Below, piece after piece: positions 1-5,649 of a stretch of DNA of 9,186 bases. The DNA lies in NCBI GenBank assembly GCA_031255495.1, contig JAIRSK010000023.1:1-9186 (forward strand). The letters run 5' to 3'. Source of the DNA: Endomicrobiellum devescovinae. Lineage in GTDB: Bacteria; Elusimicrobiota; Endomicrobiia; Endomicrobiales; Endomicrobiaceae. The first letter of the stretch is position 1, and the number at the start of each line of letters is the position of its first letter. The notes under the pieces were generated by a model. It had not been told where the DNA came from. It saw nothing but the letters and a program-made list of their open reading frames with translations, and ran no database searches. Both the position numbers and the translations under genes were made by a program.

Positions 1-151
1 AAGTTCAAATAGATATCGGACTTTTTTGCCGTTAGAACTATACAAAAATATTAAATCTTAACAAAAACAGTAAAAATAAATTTTATATATAAAAATCAAT
101 GATTTTTATTAAATGCTTGTCGTTGTTGTTAATATTTTTTGTTGTTTTTAA
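1..151. other. AT-rich stretch with no assignable gene
   Basis: No gene can be recognised here. Frame 2 is open from the window edge and ends in TAA at 59-61 (about 19 residues, containing YRTFLPLELY), which could be the tail of an upstream gene but is too short to assign. A hairpin of A/T pairs lies at 89-109 (AAAAATC, loop AAT, GATTTTT). Two TTGTTGTT copies sit near 123-147. The expected upstream part of pabB/pabC is absent, so this stretch probably lies at or near a deletion junction. That last point is inference. Confidence 0.4.
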
Positions 152-511
152 AAAAGTCTAATATCTTATGAACGCTTAGATACAGTTGACGACAGCGAAA
201 AATTCTTATACCATGAAGCAACGTGCAGACCTTACTATAGCACAAACTACAACAAATACTATAATAAAATCTTTTTCAATAAAAAAGGCGAGTTGACTGA
301 AGGAACCAGAACAAACATCTTGCTTGCAATTAATAATGATCTATTTACGCCTCCAATAAAATGCGGGCTTTTAAATGGTATTCTACGTCAATATCTTTTA
401 GGCATGGGTAAGTGTAAAGAGAAATTTTTAAAAAAAGATGATTTAATCAAAGCCGAAAGCATTTATTGCATAAATTCAGTCCGAGAGATACAAAAAGTAG
501 AGTTTGTATGA
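152..511 (+). pseudogene. pabC: 5'-truncated aminodeoxychorismate lyase domain (PabB-PabC fusion type), inactive remnant
   Basis: The open frame begins after a TAA at 149-151 and reads about 119 residues to TGA at 509-511. It matches the C-terminal half of a class IV PLP aminotransferase, aminodeoxychorismate lyase, which releases p-aminobenzoate for folate synthesis. Recognisable blocks in order are ISYERLD, FLYHEATCRP, IFFNKKGELTEGTRTNI, TPPIKCGLLNGILRQYLL and a final SIYCINSVREI; this wording is typical of the PabB-PabC fused form. The PabB part and the N-terminal half of the lyase are missing. In FLYHEAT the family has FLYHKTT, whose Lys carries PLP; here codon 215-217 is GAA (Glu), one base from AAA. 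A TTG at 293 could open a 72-residue frame, but that lies inside the domain and is not a plausible start. The stop overlaps the pabA start (ATGA), a relic of translational coupling. Confidence 0.85.
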
Positions 512-1072
512 TACTAATAGATAACTACGACTCGTTTACTTACAATATAGTCCAAAGTCTAATGGAAATGGGAATAGAGACAAAAGTCTTTAAAAACGAT
601 GAAGTAAACCTTAAAAAGCTAGAAAATATTAATTTTGATAGAATAATAATATCTCATGGACTAGGAAATCCCGACAATGCAGGCATATCTTTAGATGTAA
701 TAAAGCGTTTTCATAAAACAAAAAAGATACTCGGGGTATGTCTTGGTCATCAATGCATAGCACAATTTTTTGGAGCGTCCATATGCATGTCAACAAATCC
801 TACGCATGGGAAAGTTTCAGAGATCTTTTTTAATGAGAATTGCGAGCTGTTTAAAAATATATCTCAAGGGTTTCAAGCAACAAGATACCACTCTTTGGAA
901 GTTGAACGCAGCACAATTACTGATACTTTAATTTCTATCGCTAATACTAAAAGATAATGTGAATATGGCAATAAAATGCAAAAATTTTAATGTGTATGGC
1001 GTTCAATTCCGTCCAGAATCTATTTTAACTATAGACGGTAAAATTTTGCTTAAAAACTTTGCAAATATTTAA
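508..1072 (+). pseudogene. pabA: pabA, glutamine amidotransferase subunit of aminodeoxychorismate synthase, frameshifted
   Basis: PabA supplies ammonia from glutamine to PabB to make 4-amino-4-deoxychorismate. The start is ATG 508, because MILIDNYDSFTYN is the family N-terminus; an in-frame ATG at 466 would only add residues from the pabC overlap. The frame stops at 955-957 after 149 residues, and the missing end continues in the next frame from about 953 to TAA 1070-1072 (VYGVQFRPESIL, then LLKNF). Removing one A from the AAAA at 949-952 restores 187 residues, close to the usual length of about 190. The nucleophile motif GVCLGHQ is intact (Cys78). The oxyanion-loop motif normally SPGPG reads SHGLG (residues 49-53), and the catalytic His of GVQFHPES is Arg (CGT at 1010-1012). 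These losses argue that the protein would be dead even without the frameshift. TrpG is a close relative and cannot be excluded by sequence alone, but the coupling to pabC favours PabA. Confidence 0.88.
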
Positions 1073-1084
1073 TTTTACATTTAT

Positions 1085-1114
1085 TTCACAATTAAATTTT
1101 TAGTTTAATATAAG
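1085..1114 (+). promoter_or_regulatory. Candidate sigma-70-like promoter for uhpC
   Basis: TTCACA (1085-1090) and TATAAG (1109-1114) each match the consensus at five of six positions, with an 18-base spacer. Transcription would start near 1121, giving a leader of about 120 bases that contains a run of six G at 1140-1145. In DNA this AT-rich chance matches are common, so this is only a candidate. Confidence 0.3.
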
Positions 1115-1244
1115 ATATTTATAAAATACTTAAATAAAAGGGGGGTGCTTAATAAAGTAACGTATTTGCACTAAAAGCTCTTTAATATATGCATTTCCTT
1201 TTCATTAAAAATTTTTAGTTGTAATAAAAAAAGGGAGTAAGCTC

Positions 1245-2579
1245 ATGTTAGAAAAATTCTTAAGCTGGATGGGACCGTTGCCAGATGCAAAGCGTATTGA
1301 AGGACAAGAACAGATTGCAAAGCAGTATAAATTGTGGCGCATTAGAATGTTTGTTGGAATGTATGCAGGTTATGTGCTGTTTTATCTTACGCGTAAAAAT
1401 TTGACATTCGCAGCACCATCTTTAATGAACGCAACTGGAATGACGAAGTACGACTACGGTATTCTTGGTACAACACTATACATAACTTATGGAATAGGCA
1501 AATTTATAAGTGGTATCCTTGCTGATAAATGCAATATTAGATCTTTTATGGCGATTGGGTTAATCGGATCTTCTCTAATAAGCCTTTGCTTTGGTTTTAT
1601 TTCGTCAATACCTTTACTTACATTTTTTTGGGGGCTAAACGGAGGATTACAATCCATGGGATTCCCCCCCACAGCAAAAGGAGTAGTCTATTGGTTTTCG
1701 CCAAATGAAAGATCATCCAAGTGGGCATTATTTAGTTCTTCTAAAACAGTTGGCATAGCGTTAATAGGTGGAATAGCCCCTCTCTTTCTATTTTTGGGGT
1801 CATGGCAGGCAATTTTCTATATACCTGGCATACTCGGTGTTATATATGGCATTAGTATGCTCTTTATTCTAAAAGATAAACCCTCTTCTGTTGGGTTGCC
1901 TCCTGTGGAGGTTTACCGCAATGATAATACTGCGAAAAGAGAACAAAAGAGTGGACTTTCAACTTGGGGAATTCTAAAAAAATATGTTTTCGTAAACCCT
2001 TTTGTGTGGTACATAGGATTTGCATCCCTGTCTGTGTACTTTATTCGTTTGGTTGCTTTGGATTGGGGACATATATTTATGATAGAGAAGGGTATTCCTA
2101 AAGTTCAAGCCGCCGGACTGTTGACCTGCATGCCGTTGTTTGGGATTATAGGTGGTATATCATGCGGATGGTTTGCTGATAAATTTTTTAAAGGACGCGG
2201 CGCACCAATAACTCTAATTTATCTAGTTTGTACGATTTTCAGCGTATGGGGAATGTATCATTTTATTAATTCAGAATCAGCATCATGGTTTATTATAGCT
2301 ACTTTTCTTGCTTTAGTCGGTTTTTTTATAGAAGGGGCGCAGAGTGTAGGATGCGGTGCACTTCTTACTCGCGTTACGCTACCAGAATCTATAGGCGCTG
2401 CCATAGGGCTTGTCGGGGTGTTTGAATATTTAGGAGCTGCGCTTTCCGGTATCGGTGGAGCAATACTCACTGAAAAGCTAGGTTGGAGCGGGGTTTTTGT
2501 TTTTTGTGGCGTCTCGTGCGTGGCAGCAATGCTTTTTATAGCTTTTACATTGAAAAAAGAACGCTTTGCGGAAAAATAA
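1245..2579 (+). CDS. uhpC: UhpC/GlpT-type sugar-phosphate:phosphate antiporter (MFS)
   Basis: This inner-membrane major facilitator protein of 444 residues has about 12 hydrophobic segments. It belongs to the organophosphate:phosphate antiporter family (UhpT, GlpT, UhpC), which exchanges sugar phosphate for inorganic phosphate. Wording is closest to UhpC: GYVLFYLTRKN in helix 1, YITYGIGKFISGILADKCN in the first half, KYVFVNPFVW and ALDWGHIFM in the second. The two arginines essential for phosphate binding in this family appear conserved: Arg50 (LTRKN) and Arg268 (YFIRLVALDW). GFPPTAKG (139-146) resembles the GlpT loop. A GGGAG ribosome-binding site at 1233-1237 lies seven bases before ATG. 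In E. coli UhpC is a receptor working with UhpB and UhpA, but chlamydial UhpC transports glucose-6-phosphate. No uhpA or uhpB is visible here, so a transport role is inferred. The exact substrate is uncertain. The C7 run at 1664-1670 keeps frame. Confidence 0.88.
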   Translation: MLEKFLSWMGPLPDAKRIEGQEQIAKQYKLWRIRMFVGMYAGYVLFYLTRKNLTFAAPSLMNATGMTKYDYGILGTTLYITYGIGKFISGILADKCNIRSFMAIGLIGSSLISLCFGFISSIPLLTFFWGLNGGLQSMGFPPTAKGVVYWFSPNERSSKWALFSSSKTVGIALIGGIAPLFLFLGSWQAIFYIPGILGVIYGISMLFILKDKPSSVGLPPVEVYRNDNTAKREQKSGLSTWGILKKYVFVNPFVWYIGFASLSVYFIRLVALDWGHIFMIEKGIPKVQAAGLLTCMPLFGIIGGISCGWFADKFFKGRGAPITLIYLVCTIFSVWGMYHFINSESASWFIIATFLALVGFFIEGAQSVGCGALLTRVTLPESIGAAIGLVGVFEYLGAALSGIGGAILTEKLGWSGVFVFCGVSCVAAMLFIAFTLKKERFAEK

Positions 2580-2662
2580 AAAAGTGAAAAAATTAAATGC
2601 ATAATCGTTCTCATGAATTTATGTCAGCAAGTGTTCTCTAAAAAATATTCTTGGTTATTTTG

Positions 2663-2718
2663 TGCACAGTCACAGGATTTACAGATCCTGCACAGTGTGA
2701 GTGTTGTTTTTGTATAGT
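2663..2718 (+). promoter_or_regulatory. Possible promoter/operator upstream of manA
   Basis: The octamer TGCACAGT occurs at 2663-2670 and 2689-2696. Between them sits a perfect inverted repeat, CAGGAT (2673-2678) and ATCCTG (2685-2690) with a six-base loop. TATAGT at 2713-2718, preceded by TG, resembles a -10 box; TGCACA at 2689-2694 would be its -35 with an 18-base spacer, so the second octamer would overlap the -35. The repeats are visible directly; promoter or operator function is inference. The hairpin could instead be part of a weak uhpC terminator, although the nearest T run (2706-2711) is well downstream. Confidence 0.3.
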
Positions 2719-2800
2719 GAATTTGTCTTTTTTGTTTTATTTCATGTGTGTGTTCTGAGAAATTTAAGGATTTTTAGAAACTAGCAAGAGTGGGTTATTC

Positions 2801-3790
2801 ATGATTAAACAATCTCTTTATCCTCTTAAATTCACTCCTATTCTAAAGGAAACAGTATGGGGAGGAGAAAAATTAAGAAGTTGCTATAACAAACAGACAA
2901 CCTCATCATCAGTAGGCGAGTCATGGGAACTCAGCGGCGTGAAAGAGAATATATCTATAATTTCTAACGGAGAGCTTGCCGGGGTATCGTTAACTGAGAT
3001 TCTTAAAACCGATTCCATAGCGATATTGGGAGAAAGAGTAGTAAAAAAATTTGGCAATGAATTTCCCCTCTTAGTTAAATTTATTGATGCTCAAGAAAAT
3101 TTATCTGTACAGGTACATCCAAATGATGTCCTTGCTAAGAAGCGGCATAACAGTTTCGGCAAAACGGAAATGTGGTATATCTTGCAAAATGACCCAGATG
3201 CAAAACTGGTTTTAGGATTTAACAAGAAGCTGGATAAAGACGAGTATCTTAGAAAAGCTAACGATGGCACGATAGAAGATGTTCTCAACTATCAAGCGGT
3301 TACTCCAAATGAAGCATTCCTTATTCCTGCAGGGCTTGTTCACGCTATTGGCAAAGGAATAGTATTAATTGAAGTTCAACAAACCTCAGACCTAACATAT
3401 CGCATCTATGACTACAATCGTAAAGATAAAGATGGTAATAGCAGAAAGCTGCACATACAAGATTCAGTTGATGCGATTGATTTTTCAGCAAAACCTGTTA
3501 AGATGACGGAAAAGATGGGAAATAGCAAAGGAATAAAGCGTATAGCTGAATGTAAATATTTTAATGTTGAAACTATAGACTTAAGTTTGATAAAGAAATA
3601 TGATACAGAAGCCTTAAAACAAATTGATTCCTTTGTCATTCTAATATGTTTTGACGGACACGCTACTTTAGAATACGATCAAGGATTGGAAGAAATAACT
3701 AAGGGTGAAACTATTTTGCTCCCTGCAGTACTAAAAAATACTGTTTTATTAAGTGGAGATGCTAAGCTTCTGGAAGCATATATTCAGTAA
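2801..3790 (+). CDS. manA: Mannose-6-phosphate isomerase, class I (Bacillus ManA type)
   Basis: This cytoplasmic zinc enzyme interconverts mannose-6-phosphate and fructose-6-phosphate. The 329-residue length fits the short Bacillus-type class I form (about 315) rather than the longer E. coli form. The N-terminus YPLKFTPILKETVWGGEKL is the family opening. Zinc-ligand motifs are in order: SVQVHPND (Gln104, His106), GKTEMWYIL (Glu123) and IPAGLVHAIGKG (His181). The catalytic Arg is in YRIYDYNR (Arg201), and the C-terminal cupin half follows. The start is ATG 2801: the frame is closed at about 2766 and there is no other start codon between. The ribosome-binding site is weak (AAGAGTGG, about seven bases upstream). 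The gene lies 221 bases after uhpC and 43 before the porin, so it is probably cotranscribed with the porin. All visible catalytic residues are intact. Confidence 0.94.
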   Translation: MIKQSLYPLKFTPILKETVWGGEKLRSCYNKQTTSSSVGESWELSGVKENISIISNGELAGVSLTEILKTDSIAILGERVVKKFGNEFPLLVKFIDAQENLSVQVHPNDVLAKKRHNSFGKTEMWYILQNDPDAKLVLGFNKKLDKDEYLRKANDGTIEDVLNYQAVTPNEAFLIPAGLVHAIGKGIVLIEVQQTSDLTYRIYDYNRKDKDGNSRKLHIQDSVDAIDFSAKPVKMTEKMGNSKGIKRIAECKYFNVETIDLSLIKKYDTEALKQIDSFVILICFDGHATLEYDQGLEEITKGETILLPAVLKNTVLLSGDAKLLEAYIQ

Positions 3791-3836
3791 AATTTAGACT
3801 ATAGAGTAAAAATAAAACTTAAAAAGGAACTTTGTG

Positions 3837-5033
3837 ATGAGAAAATTCACAGCTAAAATTTTAGTTTCAGCTTTTATTCTTACCTTTCTTCTTTTAGAAG
3901 CGTTTGCGCAACCTGCTGTTCCAACACCGCACGTAGATATAGCGCAAGCTCTTAACATAAAAATTTCTGGGGGAGCCACATTTGTTTTTCAGGGTACGTC
4001 TAAAGATAACGTAGGAAAGCCTAATGATGGATCAAGTACTATTGTATATGTTGGCGATTTGAAGTTAGAAAAAATTCTTGAAAATAATGGAATAGTAGTT
4101 GTTTGTCTTAATGGCGGAAAAGGTGACGGATTGTCAAAAACTGTTCAGACATATGCAAATGTTAACGCAGTATCTGACCCTACGTTTGTCGGCGAACTTG
4201 AGCCTCTAAAAGTCACAGATCTGTACTATAAACAATCATGTTTTAACGATAAGTTAACCGTAAGTTTCGGTAAATTAAACTTTAGTTCATACTTTACAGG
4301 AAATAGATATTCAAAGGACAAAAAAGCTCAGTTTATCACAAGTATTTTTAGCGGAGATAAAATAATTGAAGCTCCACCTCAAAGAGTAGCGCTAAGTTTG
4401 TGTTATGCTTTATCAGATAAGTTTGATTTGTCTTATGGATATTTTACAACGAAAGTTGAACATATTGATGCAGACGGGGTAAATGCCGTGCAAGTTGCTT
4501 ATAAGCCTTCAAAGAAAGGTAGCTATAAAGTTTATGTTTGGGAAAATAACAGCGTTCATTATTCCTGCAAAACCTTTAATAAAAAATCAGGAACTTACGG
4601 TTTTGGCATAAGTGCAGATCAAGAAGTCTGCAAAAATGTAGGAGTTTTTGGCAGAGTTTCATTTAAAGACCCATCTGTAGCTACGGTCAAAAAATCAACT
4701 GAGGCAGTAAAACCAAGCGACATTGAGATAAAACCAACTTTATCTTGGGATATTGGTTTGGAGATAGATGGTTCTCTATGGTCTAGAAAAAGCGATACTT
4801 TAGGTTTTGCAATAGGTCAAATGTATGGCTCATCTGATTATAAAGTAAAGACAGGTTACATGTACATGAATGGAGCTGAAACTGAATTTGAATTATACTA
4901 TAGGATTAGCATAAATAAACATCTTGGAATTACACCAGCTATACAGTATTTTATCAATCCTGGAGGTGGTGGAAACACAGAGCTTTCCAATAATGTGCTT
5001 GTAGCTGGGATAAGAACAAGGTTTGATTTTTAA
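3837..5033 (+). CDS. OprB-like carbohydrate-selective outer-membrane porin
   Basis: This 398-residue protein has a clear signal peptide: MRKFTAK, a hydrophobic stretch to about residue 20, then EAFA with likely cleavage before QPA. The rest is beta-rich with alternating short hydrophobic strands and ends in RTRFDF, a terminal Phe typical of outer-membrane barrels. OprB-like features are LTVSFGKLNFSSYF in the first third, GSLWSRKSDTLGFAIGQ, and the last two strands LGITPAIQYFINPGGGG and NVLVAGIRTRFDF. OprB porins admit sugars across the outer membrane, fitting the sugar-phosphate carrier and isomerase just upstream. I chose ATG 3837 over the adjacent GTG 3834, because AAGGA at 3824-3828 then lies eight bases away; the difference is one residue. 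The substrate cannot be read from sequence. The call rests on recognised strand wording, so the family is fairly secure but specificity is not. Confidence 0.75.
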   Translation: MRKFTAKILVSAFILTFLLLEAFAQPAVPTPHVDIAQALNIKISGGATFVFQGTSKDNVGKPNDGSSTIVYVGDLKLEKILENNGIVVVCLNGGKGDGLSKTVQTYANVNAVSDPTFVGELEPLKVTDLYYKQSCFNDKLTVSFGKLNFSSYFTGNRYSKDKKAQFITSIFSGDKIIEAPPQRVALSLCYALSDKFDLSYGYFTTKVEHIDADGVNAVQVAYKPSKKGSYKVYVWENNSVHYSCKTFNKKSGTYGFGISADQEVCKNVGVFGRVSFKDPSVATVKKSTEAVKPSDIEIKPTLSWDIGLEIDGSLWSRKSDTLGFAIGQMYGSSDYKVKTGYMYMNGAETEFELYYRISINKHLGITPAIQYFINPGGGGNTELSNNVLVAGIRTRFDF

Positions 5034-5127
5034 GATTAGTACTTCTCACTTATCGTTTACTATTTGTGCTAGGAGTGTTGCGATAGATTGTAAAAAATTT
5101 ATTAATATTTATAGATTTAGACTTAAA

Positions 5128-5163
5128 AGACTACACCCTAGAAAGATTTCTAGGGTGTAGTCT
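5128..5163. terminator. Strong intrinsic terminator, probably bidirectional
   Basis: A perfect 16-base inverted repeat (5128-5143 and 5148-5163) closes on AGAT, and one more A-T pair can form outside it. Plus-strand transcription from the porin meets the T-rich tail TCTTCTTCTTT after the stem. On the minus strand the flank reads TTTTAAG, so transcripts of the small secreted protein gene could also end here. Its place between two convergent genes supports this. Confidence 0.85.
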
Positions 5164-5211
5164 TCTTCTTTCCAAATAAGATATATTAACTTTTTTCATT
5201 GAGGATTTGTT

Positions 5212-5502
5212 TCATAAAAGGCTGCAGTGCCCAAACAACCAGTTCACCCATCCTTCTCTTTGAAGAATTGGCTGGTCTTCTTCAACTATTCTTGCATTCT
5301 GACCTTGTACTATAGGTTGTGCCACCGGCGGCGGAGCCGCTGGAACTTCCGGCTGCTCCTCCTCTTCTTCTTCCTCTTCCACTAATAATGTCTGCTGCGT
5401 TTGCTGCTGTTGATCTTTTCCCTGATCATAAAGTGCGGGCTGCGCAAAAACGCCGTTTGCAGCAATAACTACAAAAAGAAAAATTATTAAATACTTGTTC
5501 AT
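5212..5502 (-). CDS. Small secreted acidic low-complexity protein, unknown function
   Basis: I do not recognise this 96-residue protein. It starts with a convincing signal peptide (MNKYLIIFLFVVIAANGVFA, cleavage before QPA), so it should be exported. There is no lipobox Cys. The mature part is low complexity: a Gln-rich stretch (DQQQQTQQ, about 30-37), a run of eight Glu (about 42-49), a Pro/Ala segment (PAAPPPVAQP), a further VEEDQP, then an aromatic end, GWVNWLFGHCSLL. The Glu run is encoded by a GAA/GAG triplet repeat prone to slippage. A good ribosome-binding site (GGGAG near 5509-5513) precedes ATG. The signal-peptide end FAQPA is shared with the porin. The gene lies 147 bases downstream of pyrG on the same strand and is convergent with the porin. 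A clean signal peptide plus ribosome site make a real gene likely. Confidence 0.65.
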   Translation of the reverse strand: MNKYLIIFLFVVIAANGVFAQPALYDQGKDQQQQTQQTLLVEEEEEEEEQPEVPAAPPPVAQPIVQGQNARIVEEDQPILQREGWVNWLFGHCSLL

Positions 5503-5521
5503 AGACGCTCTCCCTTAACAA

Positions 5522-5572
5522 TTACTTAAAAATTTCAGTTTCGCTACTACTAATTAATTGAGAATTTACCAA
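5522..5572 (-). other. Possible 16-residue leader ORF with strong ribosome-binding site
   Basis: On the minus strand AAGGAGG (5580-5586) lies seven bases before a TTG at 5570-5572, which opens a 16-residue frame (VNSQLISSSETEIF in its body) ending at 5522-5524. It is the strongest Shine-Dalgarno match of the window. Another short frame, ATG 5610-5612 to TAA 5574-5576, ends just before it. Both lie between pyrG and the small secreted protein gene, partly inside a 10-base inverted repeat (5552-5561 and 5612-5621). It could be a leader peptide, a gene relic or chance. Confidence 0.25.
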
Positions 5573-5649
5573 TTTAAAGCCTCCTTACCTTTAAAATCTT
5601 TCTATTTTTCATCAATTAATTATTATTTTTTAGAGAAAAATCTACTATT

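Noticed and set aside
466..507. Upstream ATG at 466 as the start of pabA
   Set aside because: It adds 14 residues encoded over the end of pabC in another frame; the family N-terminus MILIDNYDSF begins at ATG 508, overlapping the pabC stop as ATGA.
945..960. Programmed frameshift at the A run in pabA
   Set aside because: The run is only four A with no evident stimulatory structure, and the triad His and two loop prolines are also lost, so decay is simpler.
1073..1244. Riboswitch or small RNA in the uhpC leader (G6 run at 1140-1145)
   Set aside because: No conserved riboswitch core or stable long-range pairing was visible; the G run alone is not evidence.
1625..1670. Homopolymers (T7G5 and C7) in uhpC as frameshift sites
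   Set aside because: The frame is uninterrupted through both and the encoded helices and GFPPTAKG motif are normal, so no break is present.
2258..2614. Minus-strand open frame of 118 codons opposite the end of uhpC
   Set aside because: It lies almost wholly antisense to a strongly recognised transporter, has no ribosome-binding site or family signal, and its composition is that of a shadow frame.
5034..5127. Possible additional small gene or RNA after the porin
   Set aside because: No start with a ribosome site and no clear structure other than the terminator; regarded as 3' untranslated sequence.
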